From: JAVKDP01 sp040222185
GTDB taxonomy: Bacteria > Bacteroidota > Rhodothermia > Balneolales > Balneolaceae
Assembly: GCA_040222185.1 (NCBI GenBank)
Contig: JAVKDP010000079.1
Coordinates: 1 to 64,000 of the forward strand
Length of the DNA stretch: 64,000 bases
Direction of reading: 5' to 3'
Of the stretch, positions 43,767 to 52,136 are shown piece after piece; position 1 is the stretch's first letter; each line of letters starts with the position of its first letter. Made by a program: the position numbers and the translations under genes. A model generated the notes under the pieces. That model did not search any database. It was given only the letters and a program-made list of their open reading frames with translations, and was not told the origin of the DNA.

Positions 43767-44171
43767 TTACTTCTGAAGTATCTCTGAGAGGTGGCTTGCA
43801 ATACCTTCCCAACCTGAAGAACCATAAGCTCCTCCAAGCGTGGCATCAAAGATAGTTTTAGTGCCTAAAACAGGGATATCTACTGTGATTTGAATATGCA
43901 TTGATATATAAGTCCCCGAATCAGAATAGTTAGTAACAATAACGGTTACTTTTGGACTTGGGTTTACTACGAATGACCCATTTCCCGGAATAGGGGTTGG
44001 TCCCCCACTTACTGTTCCTGACTTTACCCCGGAATAGACTGCTTTATAGTTGACTCCAAATTTACCAGGCGACATTTCAACCAGGTCTAAAGTAGTAGTT
44101 ACTGTTTCTGTAACAGGCCAAACCCCGAATTTGTGTTTCTGCGTTTTGGAATCGATTACTGTATTACTCAT
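43767..44171 (-). CDS. Hypothetical beta-rich protein
   Basis: 134 aa, no signal peptide or membrane helix, family not recognised. The sequence is rich in T, V, G and S with alternating polar/hydrophobic strands (VTVIVTNYSDSGTYISMHIQITV) suggesting an all-beta fold. It stands alone, convergent with thuA across a terminator and followed upstream by a 282-base AT-rich gap. Coding is supported by a full open frame in an otherwise dense chromosome and by normal codon use. Confidence 0.55.
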   Translation of the reverse strand: MSNTVIDSKTQKHKFGVWPVTETVTTTLDLVEMSPGKFGVNYKAVYSGVKSGTVSGGPTPIPGNGSFVVNPSPKVTVIVTNYSDSGTYISMHIQITVDIPVLGTKTIFDATLGGAYGSSGWEGIASHLSEILQK

Positions 44172-44453
44172 GACATTTAATTATTAGTTTATGTTTTATA
44201 TGCTATTCGATGTAAATCGCTAGCTAACAGGAACAACTTAATCCTTAGTTTAAGAATGTCAAGTAAGTCTATAATTAATAATAATTAAATAGATAAAGTA
44301 GTTAGTTAGAAAGAACCTAAGTAGGTATTGCAAAGGCCGGAAATAAAACAGGAGTAACAGAAAAGTAAGAGTATAGATTGAAGAATGAGTAGTTAGGAAG
44401 TCTCCAATATCCATTTTTTACTTCTTAAATCTGTATTGTCTATTCTTACTTCT
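44172..44453. other. 282-base AT-rich gap, nothing recognised
   Basis: The stretch between the two leftward genes contains no open frame of note, no hairpin with a T-run and no tRNA-like fold that I could see. It must contain the promoter of the 43767-44171 gene. Confidence 0.4.
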
Positions 44454-44873
44454 TTAGGTCTGCTCTCTCTTAGCTTTTTCATTCTTGTAAATACCGTCCT
44501 TAATTACAGCAATGCCATTAGGGTCCCAGTTATATAGGTAGCATGAAGCGTATAGTTCACCTATAGAAGTATGGACTGGGATGAATTCTCTCTTGTATTC
44601 ATAAGGTTTGTCAAACCTTGGGCTTACTCCCTCGAATTCGTCTAAAAAGGAAATCAGCTCATCCTTGTTTCTTTTGATTTCATACACTTCACCATGAACC
44701 TTGGATTCTGAATCAGTGTCAAATATGGCGCCCGGATAGCTACCCAAATCAAGGAGCATTCCGCTAAAGAAGCCATCACCGATTAAATCACAGTTTTTGC
44801 GAATGAACCGTGCTGGCTCATTGTCGTACATTGATTTCAAAACTCCGTAAACGAAAATGTAATTTGATTTCAT
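44454..44873 (-). CDS. Gamma-glutamylcyclotransferase (AIG2-like) family protein
   Basis: 139 aa. YIFVYGVLKSMYDN is the family's YGxL motif, where a substrate-binding loop begins; VHGEVYEIKRNKDELISFLDEFEG carries the expected catalytic-type glutamate near LDEFEG. Members cyclise gamma-glutamyl amines or act as related small-molecule enzymes. Cytoplasmic. It follows the TonB-domain lipoprotein gene with a 13-base gap. Confidence 0.85.
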   Translation of the reverse strand: MKSNYIFVYGVLKSMYDNEPARFIRKNCDLIGDGFFSGMLLDLGSYPGAIFDTDSESKVHGEVYEIKRNKDELISFLDEFEGVSPRFDKPYEYKREFIPVHTSIGELYASCYLYNWDPNGIAVIKDGIYKNEKAKREQT

Positions 44874-44886
44874 TTAGTACTAGCTC

Positions 44887-45906
44887 TTAGAAACTGGGAG
44901 GAGTGAAATTAGGAACTGGAGGTTGAAACGTGTTATGATGAAACATAAAAGGATCAAAATAGTAGGTTCCCTCAATTGGAAAGTAAGACAAACTAATTAT
45001 GTGTGATGTTTTGTAAGGAATACCTTCTCTATAAGCAGGTTCCATTACAAAGTTAATCTCTTTTATCTTATTAATTGCTGCTTCAAAGTGTGGAGAGATC
45101 GAACGTAAGATTTTGAATTCCGAAATTTTTCCATCTTCATTAATTTCGATATATAGAAGAGCTGTTCCTGTAACTTTTCTGTTTTTTTCATCCTCAGGGT
45201 ATTCTGCTATAATTCGAGCGGCAGAATTAAAGTTGTCTTTTCGGCATTGTTTTCTTGCCTCTTTTTCGGTGGCACCATCACAGCTGTAAAGCTTAAAATC
45301 TTTTTCTGTTATTTCCTGAGGGTGGAAATCAACTTCGGTTAACTTTGAAATATTTTTAAGCATTCCTTTATCATAAATACCTTGCTTGTATATATCTCCA
45401 CTTTTGGTGTAAAGAACGAACTCACCATGAAGTTTGTCAGCAAGGTAATTAAATGTAGCTGTCTTATTACCTAAGGAGTCCAGAAAAGTCCAGGTCCTTT
45501 CTTTCTTCCCTTTTGTGTATCTGCCATACTCTTCTAATAAGCCTGTTTTAAATGAGTAATATTCCCACCGTCCGTCTTTTTTGCCATCCAGATTCATTCC
45601 TTTAAACCTGAGGTTACCATTTCCATACCACTCAATTTCCTCGCCATGCTTTTCCAATGTCGATTTCTTTAAAAATACCTTGTGATATAAAAGTCGCGAT
45701 TCAACTTCATATTGCTTGTAGATCAAAACTTCACCTTGTCTTTCTACTGAATAATCTCTCCAGGTTTTAATCAATTCAAAACCAATATCAACTTTGTCTT
45801 CATAGAGGGGGATGTATTCATCTGATGTATGATATTTACTAGTTGCGCAACTAAAAAATGCGATAGAAACAAATGTTAAGACAAACAGTTTTTTAAGTGA
45901 TTTCAA
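44887..45906 (-). CDS. Lipoprotein with MORN-like repeats and TonB C-terminal domain
   Basis: 339 aa from a TTG (45906; no better ATG). Signal ends FFSC (C19), a lipobox. Residues about 85-180 form YwqK/MORN-like repeats (EWYGNGNLRFKGMNLDGKKDGRWEYY, YTKSGDIYKQGIYDKG), followed by a TonB-type C-terminal fold (about 235-325) with TGTALLYIEINEDGKISEFKILRS and PAYREGIPYKTSHIISLSY. Probably an outer membrane or periplasmic binding protein. Co-directional with the cyclotransferase gene downstream. Confidence 0.78.
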   Translation of the reverse strand: MKSLKKLFVLTFVSIAFFSCATSKYHTSDEYIPLYEDKVDIGFELIKTWRDYSVERQGEVLIYKQYEVESRLLYHKVFLKKSTLEKHGEEIEWYGNGNLRFKGMNLDGKKDGRWEYYSFKTGLLEEYGRYTKGKKERTWTFLDSLGNKTATFNYLADKLHGEFVLYTKSGDIYKQGIYDKGMLKNISKLTEVDFHPQEITEKDFKLYSCDGATEKEARKQCRKDNFNSAARIIAEYPEDEKNRKVTGTALLYIEINEDGKISEFKILRSISPHFEAAINKIKEINFVMEPAYREGIPYKTSHIISLSYFPIEGTYYFDPFMFHHNTFQPPVPNFTPPSF

Positions 45907-45963
45907 TATGGGAAACTTTTAAAGGGTTAAGCAGAACTAAATTAACATAAGTTATATATAAAA

Positions 45964-45992
45964 AAAGCTGCTAATAGTTAATTAGCAGCTTT
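45964..45992 (-). terminator. Intrinsic terminator of the azurin gene
   Basis: A 12-bp stem AAAGCTGCTAAT / ATTAGCAGCTTT with a 5-base loop lies 21 bases after the azurin stop. Read on the minus strand it is followed by a run of Ts, the classical form. Confidence 0.85.
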
Positions 45993-46013
45993 AGAGAATT
46001 CAGTTACAAATAA

Positions 46014-46466
46014 TTACTCTACAATAAACTTACCTTTCATCAGGGCAAAGTGACCCGGGAAGCTACAGATAAAGTCGTACTCACCAGCAGCAGGAGCTAC
46101 AAACTCAATTGTAGTTTCTTCACCACCGCCAATCAGGCTTGTATTGATAATTACTTCATCACCTTCTGGGATATACTCAGTGTCACGGGCACGAACAGCT
46201 TTTTGGGAAAAAGCTGCGATATCAGTTCCCTGAGATAATAGTACCCAATTATGACCCATAGCGGCTTTTGGAAGCTTACCAACATGCTTCAGCGTAAGAA
46301 CTACAGTATCGCCGGCTTTAACTTTGATTTCGGAGAGATCGAATTTCATTTGATCATTAGATTCAATCACAACTTCTACTTTGTCATTTGCCTGAACGGG
46401 CTCAGTAGGAGTTGAAAATGGATTGCCGATACTCAGCAATAAGATGGTGGAAATTATAAGATTCAT
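46014..46466 (-). CDS. Azurin (blue copper protein)
   Basis: 150 aa with a signal peptide. The azurin type-1 copper ligands are in place: H72 in AMGHNWVL, C134, H139 and M143 in FICSFPGHFALMKG; typical azurin length after signal removal. A periplasmic one-electron carrier, probably between a cytochrome and a terminal reductase or oxidase. It is monocistronic, with a terminator downstream and direct repeats GTGTGAA about 50 bases upstream of the start that may bind a regulator. Confidence 0.93.
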   Translation of the reverse strand: MNLIISTILLLSIGNPFSTPTEPVQANDKVEVVIESNDQMKFDLSEIKVKAGDTVVLTLKHVGKLPKAAMGHNWVLLSQGTDIAAFSQKAVRARDTEYIPEGDEVIINTSLIGGGEETTIEFVAPAAGEYDFICSFPGHFALMKGKFIVE

Positions 46467-46496
46467 TTTTCCTCTATTATTGAAATTAAATTTGCT

Positions 46497-46532
46497 ACAC
46501 AGATTAGCTTTACTGTGTGAAGATAGTGTGAA
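46497..46532. promoter_or_regulatory. Direct and inverted repeats upstream of azurin
   Basis: GTGTGAA at 46515-46521 and 46526-46532 (11 bases apart, one helical turn), and an inverted pair ACACAG (46497-46502) / CTGTGT (46513-46518). They lie about 30-66 bases before the azurin ATG. A response-regulator-type site is possible; not certain. Confidence 0.3.
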
Positions 46533-46643
46533 TTTCTGAAAATAATAGCTATTCCATAAAGACTATTTATATTTAATAATTAACCTTCTGAAGTGGAAGA
46601 AAATTTGAACCTTTGCTAAACCCGTTCGACTATATAGTTGAGC

Positions 46644-47204
46644 ATGAATAAGAAGTCAGAACATATAGTCAATGACCTGTTGGTCATGAAGTACCAGGCA
46701 GGGGATAAGGCAGCTCTTCAGATCTTGATAAAGCAGTTTCATCCACGCCTTGAGAAACAAGTATACATTCAAACCAGGGACTCTTCATCACTAGATGATA
46801 TAGTACAGGATTGCTGGTATGCTATTATCAATGGATTAAAGAATGTTGAACTAAGAATCAGTTTTGATGTCTGGGCATTAAGCATTGCAAGAAGAAAAGG
46901 CATAGACTGGATCAGAGAGCAGCAAAGGGTCAGGAGAAAGCTTCAAAATATTCTTGTTGAAACCGAGATTGAACAGCAAGCAGATGAACTAGAGATACTG
47001 GATCAACAGCTTGACAATCTAAACAGGATGAAGGTGGCAATTAATGATCTTCCCCAGTCTCAAAGGATGGTACTCAGCATGTTTTACCTGGAAAATCAAT
47101 CCATAAAAGAAATAAGCGAAATTCTGGGAATTTCACTTGGAACGGTTAAGTCCAGGCTTTTTACAGCTCGTGAACATTTAAAAGAAATCTTAAAACTAAA
47201 ATAG
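46644..47204 (+). CDS. ECF-type RNA polymerase sigma factor
   Basis: 186 aa from the ATG at 46644 (a TTG two codons earlier is the alternative). Sigma-70 region 2 (about 24-85, SSLDDIVQDCWYAIINGLKNVE) and region 4 (about 130-180, LPQSQRMVLSMFYLENQSIKEISEILGISLGTVKSRLFTAREHL). The next gene, a small membrane protein, starts 12 bases downstream and could be its anti-sigma factor or regulator. The regulon is unknown. Confidence 0.92.
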   Translation: MNKKSEHIVNDLLVMKYQAGDKAALQILIKQFHPRLEKQVYIQTRDSSSLDDIVQDCWYAIINGLKNVELRISFDVWALSIARRKGIDWIREQQRVRRKLQNILVETEIEQQADELEILDQQLDNLNRMKVAINDLPQSQRMVLSMFYLENQSIKEISEILGISLGTVKSRLFTAREHLKEILKLK

Positions 47205-47216
47205 AAGGTGAGCGTC

Positions 47217-47600
47217 ATGAAAAAAGAAGAAGTAGATAGATTAATAGAGGAATCTCTAAGTAAATCAGATGCGGATTTTTATCACAATCTTGATGAACAG
47301 GGACTCTTCAAACAATGGGGTGGGCTCTATACAGGGAAACTAGGTAGATGGGCCATTCTCGTTACCACTATCCAGATATTGATCACATTAGTTGCTTTCT
47401 GGCTTGGATATAAATTTTTTACTACCGAAGATTCTCTCCTCATGGCCAGATATGGTGCTGGTATGCTGATCGGTGTAATAATGAACGGATTGTTAAAACA
47501 ATGGCATTGGATGCAGATGGATAAAAACTCCATTCTTCTTGAAATGAAGCGGCTCGAATTTCAAGTAGCCGTTTTAACAGATAAAGTTTCTGAAAAATAG
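47217..47600 (+). CDS. Small membrane protein partner of the ECF sigma factor (DUF6768-like)
   Basis: 127 aa from the ATG at 47217, preceded by a good GGTGAG Shine-Dalgarno (a GTG at 47208 is less likely). An N-terminal cytoplasmic helix (VDRLIEESLSKSDADFYHNLDEQGLF), then two membrane helices (about 46-65 and 75-95) and a C-terminal amphipathic helix (ILLEMKRLEFQVAVLTDKV). Resembles the family I recall as DUF6768, often next to ECF sigma genes; a role as anti-sigma factor is inference. It lacks the zinc motif of ZAS anti-sigma factors. Confidence 0.72.
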   Translation: MKKEEVDRLIEESLSKSDADFYHNLDEQGLFKQWGGLYTGKLGRWAILVTTIQILITLVAFWLGYKFFTTEDSLLMARYGAGMLIGVIMNGLLKQWHWMQMDKNSILLEMKRLEFQVAVLTDKVSEK

Positions 47601-47631
47601 CCCAAGAGAGATCAAGAATTATAAACTTTAA

Positions 47632-47698
47632 AGTAAGTAAGAAAAAAAGATCAAATTCCGATCAAACTTACTACATTCAAGCCTCACACTTACTTACT
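47632..47698. repeat. Inverted repeat in the pheA upstream region
   Basis: AGTAAGTAAG (47632-47641) and CTTACTTACT (47689-47698) are perfect inverted copies 47 bases apart, just before pheA. It could form a leader stem or be a regulator site; no leader peptide rich in phenylalanine codons is visible. Confidence 0.3.
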
Positions 47699-47716
47699 CA
47701 AGTTTATTGATCTGTT

Positions 47717-48853
47717 ATGAAAAAAGAATTGGAGTCGATACGTGTTCGGCTCGACGATATTGACCGTACTATTATTAAGGCTCTTGCTGAGAGGCAGGAT
47801 CTTGTTAAAGAGGTTTCTTCCTTTAAACTGGAAACCAATACCGGAATCAGGGATTTGGAAAGGGAAGAGCGGTTACTTAGCAAAATCCGTGATATTGCAA
47901 ATGAAGTAGGGTTAGACCGCTACTACGCAGAACATTTGTTTCGTGAGATTATAACAAACTCCGTACGTTTTCAGACTCATTCACTAGTAGATCATCAGAA
48001 TAAAAATGGCGGAAGCCGGGTAAGTGTAAGTTACCAGGGAACTGATGGCGCATATAGCCACCTGGCTGCAATAAGGCATTTTAGCGAGCGCTATGAAAAC
48101 GTAGACTGTTTTGGATATGATACGTTTACTGAAGCAGCCCGCGCTGTAAAAGATGGAAAGGTGGATTATGCGCTGCTCCCTATTGAGAATACTACAGCCG
48201 GATCGATCAATGATACATACGATATTTTAGGTGAAGCAAATCTCCATATTATCGGTGAAGAAATTCTCAAAGTAGTACATTGTTTACTGGCAGTTGAGCC
48301 AGTTGAGGTTTCGAAGATTCGCAGGATTCTATCTCACCCTAAAGCCATTGAACAATGCACTCATTTTCTTGCAAAACTTCCTAGATGTAAAGTGGAATCG
48401 TATCTGGATACAGCCATTTCGGCAAAGAAAGTATTAGAAGATGGAGATTTGTCGCAAGCAGCAATAGCAGGCGCTCATGCTGCCGATCATTATGGGCTTC
48501 ATGTTATTGAACATGACATCGCAAACCAAAAGGAAAACTTCACCCGGTTTGTAGCAGTATCTCATGAACCTGTTCGGGTGGATACACAGATTCCTTGTAA
48601 AACTTCTCTTATGATGGTCACATCTCACAATGAAGGTTCTTTGGTTGAATGCTTAAATGTACTGCATAAACATGGAATCAATGTATGTAAGCTAGAGTCC
48701 CGACCTAAGATTAATGAGCCTTTCCGTTACTCTTTCTATGTTGATATAGAAGCTAATGGCAGTGATGAAAATACTGCTAAAGCACTTGAAGAATTGGCTA
48801 AAGAAGCTGAAGAACTTAAAGTACTCGGAAGTTACGCGAAACAGCTAAAATAG
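47717..48853 (+). CDS. pheA: Bifunctional chorismate mutase/prephenate dehydratase
   Basis: 378 aa. AroQ chorismate mutase domain (1-90, IRVRLDDIDRTIIKALAERQDLVKEV), prephenate dehydratase domain (about 107-285, SYQGTDGAYSHLAA and LPIENTTAGSINDTYD) and a C-terminal ACT domain (about 295-375, ESRPKINEPFRYSFYVDIE) for phenylalanine feedback. It converts chorismate to phenylpyruvate in phenylalanine synthesis. A 10-bp inverted repeat lies in its leader. An alpha/beta hydrolase gene follows 9 bases later. Confidence 0.94.
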   Translation: MKKELESIRVRLDDIDRTIIKALAERQDLVKEVSSFKLETNTGIRDLEREERLLSKIRDIANEVGLDRYYAEHLFREIITNSVRFQTHSLVDHQNKNGGSRVSVSYQGTDGAYSHLAAIRHFSERYENVDCFGYDTFTEAARAVKDGKVDYALLPIENTTAGSINDTYDILGEANLHIIGEEILKVVHCLLAVEPVEVSKIRRILSHPKAIEQCTHFLAKLPRCKVESYLDTAISAKKVLEDGDLSQAAIAGAHAADHYGLHVIEHDIANQKENFTRFVAVSHEPVRVDTQIPCKTSLMMVTSHNEGSLVECLNVLHKHGINVCKLESRPKINEPFRYSFYVDIEANGSDENTAKALEELAKEAEELKVLGSYAKQLK

Positions 48854-48862
48854 AACTTCAAA

Positions 48863-49774
48863 ATGAAATCCAGGCTCTTTCTGGCAGTGGTAGTTTTCTT
48901 GGCGATCAATTCCTGTAATCGGTCCGCCCAGCAGATTGAAGGATTAATTAAAATAAATGGTACTGAACTTTATGTAAAAACAATAGGAACAGGAGAGCCT
49001 ATCGTTTTCATTCATGGTGGCCCTGGACTAGGTTTCGACTATTTTCTGCCTCAAATGGAGGAACTCAGTGAAGACTATCGCTTAATATTTTTTGATCAAA
49101 GAATTTCAGGCAGGTCATCAGCTAATGTATCACAAGACTCGATAAGTCTTGATTATTTCGTATCCGACATTGAAGCATTAAGAGTATATCTAAAACTCGG
49201 TGAGATAAATGTACTAGCTCATTCATGGGGTAATCTTCTTGCAATAGAATATGCTTTGAAATATCCGACTAAACTGGGCAAAATTATTTTAAGTAACCCG
49301 GTTCCGTTTAGTAAGGAATTTGATGAAGAAGTCCGGTTGCTTCAGCAAATGGCGATGGACAGTAGCTTCATGGCAAACAGAGCAGGGATAATGAATTCGG
49401 AAGCCTTTGCACAAAGAGAACGTTCAGCATTCGAAGAGTTATTCCTTTTAAGCTTTAGCCTTTCTTATTACGACAAAGCGAATATGAATGAGATGAATTT
49501 TAAGTTATTTGAGGGATTCTTTGAAAGAAACTCGAAGATGCAATACTTCTCAGGCCTGGAAGAATTCGATTATTACCCAAGATTGAGCCAAATTGAAAAC
49601 TCTGTATTATTGATAAGAGGTGAATACGATCTTTCGGCTAGAAATGCTGATGTTAAGACCATTGATTCACTTGGAAATGCCCGGCTGGTAGAAATGAAAT
49701 TTTCCGGGCATTTTCCCTTTATTGAGCAACAGGTAGAATACATCTGGGAAGTAAAGAACTTTCTAGAAAACTAG
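48863..49774 (+). CDS. Alpha/beta hydrolase, lipoprotein-like (prolyl aminopeptidase-type)
   Basis: 303 aa. Signal ending AINSC (C18) suggests a lipoprotein. The hydrolase fold is clear: oxyanion-hole HGGPGLGFDYF and FFDQRISGRS, nucleophile elbow LAHSWGN (Ser about 123) and a terminal SGHFPFIEQ histidine. HGGPG is typical of prolyl iminopeptidases (S33). It may trim proline from peptides in the periplasm, or act on an ester. Co-transcribed with pheA by spacing, though the functions are not obviously related. Confidence 0.85.
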   Translation: MKSRLFLAVVVFLAINSCNRSAQQIEGLIKINGTELYVKTIGTGEPIVFIHGGPGLGFDYFLPQMEELSEDYRLIFFDQRISGRSSANVSQDSISLDYFVSDIEALRVYLKLGEINVLAHSWGNLLAIEYALKYPTKLGKIILSNPVPFSKEFDEEVRLLQQMAMDSSFMANRAGIMNSEAFAQRERSAFEELFLLSFSLSYYDKANMNEMNFKLFEGFFERNSKMQYFSGLEEFDYYPRLSQIENSVLLIRGEYDLSARNADVKTIDSLGNARLVEMKFSGHFPFIEQQVEYIWEVKNFLEN

Positions 49775-49780
49775 TTTTCG

Positions 49781-50839
49781 TTAAAATGAATAGTTTAACC
49801 TAAAGAAAGCTCCGTGAACATTAGGTCTTCCCGTTTCATTGAAGTGACGAACTCTGTATCGGGTATCAAAATTGAGGTTTTTGGTAATGAAATAGCGATA
49901 TCTCAATTCGATCTCTTTTCCACCGCGGGCATACGCGTTTGCTAACAACCATTCAGTATCTGTAGTAGCGAACTCAACCATAAACTCATGTTGATCGGCA
50001 AAGTTGTTAATACCTACAGAAGCGATAGCGATGGTACCATCTTCGAAATCGGTTGATAGGTTTTGCCCAAGCTCACCTGCAATTCTTATTGATCCGTTTC
50101 TTAGTAATTCAGGTTGTGGGAAATCTAAAGCAATACGACTGGTAAATGCCAGGTAGGAAGTATAATCACTGCCATTTCTGTATGCATTAGGAGCTAAAAA
50201 CAGCCCAACCCCTTTTTGGATAATGTTCTTTGAATCTCGTTCCCTGTTTTCGATTGCCAGGTAGGACGTAATATTATGCTCATTATTTCCAAAGTCTAAA
50301 TTACCCTGGTAAGGATATGTAGTATGGTTTCTGGTCTGATACTCGCCTATGAATTCAGTATACCATCCATTTTCAAGAGTCTTTTTTGCATAGATACCAT
50401 CAGACCAATGATTAGCAACATTAGCTCCCTGGAATCTCATTAAACTTCGCTTTGCATTTGAGAGAACTGATATTGTATGAACAAACCGTCCAATTTTTAT
50501 ATCCAGATCATCTTTATTAATTCGATAGTAAAACTCATCAAAAGAAATCGAGCCAAGATTCAGGCCAGATCCGTCAGCTCTTAATGTGAATTTAGCTGCT
50601 TCGAATTCTTCTGAAAACGTAGCAACCGCTCTGACTCTGAAAGACTGAGTAGGGCTTATGATATATTTAGCTCCGAGTCGTGTTCTAATTGCAGAAACAC
50701 CATCTTCAAATCCATTATCATTACCAACCGTGGTTAATGCATACCGGATGTTTCCGTCAAATGAGAGATTATCAGAATCCTGGGCCTTAATAGTTTGGGC
50801 TAGAAACAGTATAGTCAGTAGTAAAAGTGTAATTCTCAT
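49781..50839 (-). CDS. Outer membrane beta-barrel porin-like protein
   Basis: 352 aa with a signal peptide (cleavage near IKA-QD). The mature part is made of alternating amphipathic beta strands (NIRYALTTV, FRVRAVATFSEE, EIELRYRYFITKNLNF, YRVRHF) and ends in a strand closing with phenylalanine (AFFRLNYSF), the outer-membrane assembly signal. It resembles alginate-export/phosphate-porin type barrels. No ligand is predictable. Convergent with the hydrolase gene, 6 bases apart. Confidence 0.75.
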   Translation of the reverse strand: MRITLLLLTILFLAQTIKAQDSDNLSFDGNIRYALTTVGNDNGFEDGVSAIRTRLGAKYIISPTQSFRVRAVATFSEEFEAAKFTLRADGSGLNLGSISFDEFYYRINKDDLDIKIGRFVHTISVLSNAKRSLMRFQGANVANHWSDGIYAKKTLENGWYTEFIGEYQTRNHTTYPYQGNLDFGNNEHNITSYLAIENRERDSKNIIQKGVGLFLAPNAYRNGSDYTSYLAFTSRIALDFPQPELLRNGSIRIAGELGQNLSTDFEDGTIAIASVGINNFADQHEFMVEFATTDTEWLLANAYARGGKEIELRYRYFITKNLNFDTRYRVRHFNETGRPNVHGAFFRLNYSF

Positions 50840-50864
50840 AAATTCATAGATAAGTGTTTAAGCA

Positions 50865-52058
50865 CTACCTGAACTCACTCTTAGAGTCTTTCCATTCCAA
50901 TTCGAATGCACTTTTATTGTTAAAATTGGTAACAGAACGCACCCACTTTCCATCTTGCCAAACACGAACAAAACCCTTTGATAATGGCTCATTTGGATTC
51001 TGTTTGTCGAGGCGATGAGCAAGATTCGTTAAGTATTTTCTTCTCTCCTTGATCAGGGTATCAGTCTGGAAGGTTATTTGCTGTTTCAAGCTGCTGATCC
51101 TGGATTTTGAGTGCATCATTTTTTGTTGCACGACTTGCAAAGCATGAGACCTGGCTAAATTCATTACCCGATCTTTATAATATTGCACAGAACCTTTCGT
51201 ATTCAGTTCTACCCTCCGAAATAAATCTTCGAGTTGAATACGAACTTCATTTATATCAGGAGTAGCAAGAACCGCTGCCTGTGTTGGGGTAGCAGCTCTT
51301 AAGTCGGCGACAAAGTCTGAAATGGAGAAGTCAACTTCATGGCCAACAGCACTTATAAGCGGAACCTGACAATTAAAAACAGCTCGAGCCACAGCTTCTT
51401 CATTAAAAGGCCAAAGGTCTTCCAGTGAACCACCGCCACGACTTATAATTACTAAATCGACATTCTTTTTTTCGGAAAAATAATTTATTCCTCTGGCTAT
51501 TTCCGGAGCTGCATTAACACCCTGAACACTCGCATGGAATAACTTTATCTCAGCTAGAGGCCATCTTTTTTCTAATGTAGAACGAATATCCTGAAACGCT
51601 GCGGTAGTTTTTGAAGTCACAACTCCAATACACTGAGGGAACTTTGGAAAGCCTTTTTTGTGAATGTCTTCGAATAAGCCTTCGGACTTTAGCTTAGCTT
51701 TTAGCTCTTCAAAAGCCTGTTGTAGCTTACCAATCCCAGCCTGTTGTACCAGGTTAACAATCATCTGGTAACGCCCATGAGGTGCATATACCTGGAGATC
51801 TCCACCAACTACAATTTGTTGCCCATCCGTAAGCTGAATCCCTGAACGTTGTGCCGTACTTCTCCAAAGCACGCAAGGTAATTGAGCTCCTGAGTCTTTT
51901 AGTGTAAAATAGATATGCCCGTTTGCGCTTTGTTTAACATTACTTGCTTCTCCTTCCACCAGAATATCATTGAAGTTTTGTTCCAACAGGTTTTTGATCT
52001 TACCAGTGAGCTGCGTAACTGTCGGGATATCAAAAAGAAAGGGGATTTGTTCAGGCAT
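50865..52058 (-). CDS. xseA: Exodeoxyribonuclease VII large subunit
   Basis: 397 aa. N-terminal OB fold (NFNDILVEGEASNVKQSANGHIYFTLKD), the catalytic region with GVVTSKTTAAFQDIR, ISRGGGSLEDLWPFNEEAVARA and SAVGHEVDFSISDFVADLRAATPTQAA, then a coiled-coil arm. It degrades single-stranded DNA together with the small subunit XseB, which is not adjacent in this window. The sequence agrees well with the family throughout. Confidence 0.95.
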   Translation of the reverse strand: MPEQIPFLFDIPTVTQLTGKIKNLLEQNFNDILVEGEASNVKQSANGHIYFTLKDSGAQLPCVLWRSTAQRSGIQLTDGQQIVVGGDLQVYAPHGRYQMIVNLVQQAGIGKLQQAFEELKAKLKSEGLFEDIHKKGFPKFPQCIGVVTSKTTAAFQDIRSTLEKRWPLAEIKLFHASVQGVNAAPEIARGINYFSEKKNVDLVIISRGGGSLEDLWPFNEEAVARAVFNCQVPLISAVGHEVDFSISDFVADLRAATPTQAAVLATPDINEVRIQLEDLFRRVELNTKGSVQYYKDRVMNLARSHALQVVQQKMMHSKSRISSLKQQITFQTDTLIKERRKYLTNLAHRLDKQNPNEPLSKGFVRVWQDGKWVRSVTNFNNKSAFELEWKDSKSEFR

Positions 52059-52136
52059 TAATCGAAGAAGAAATCAAAAATTAGCAGATATATTTATTCA
52101 GATAAGTTATAATCAAAGAAGATTACTATCCAAAAG

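Noticed and set aside
44172..44453. Small RNA gene in the AT-rich gap
   Set aside because: No stable stem followed by a T-run or promoter-like pair could be recognised.
49766..49779. Palindrome GAAAACTAGTTTTC as a terminator
   Set aside because: It has no loop and only a weak A/T stem, so it is probably chance at the gene end.
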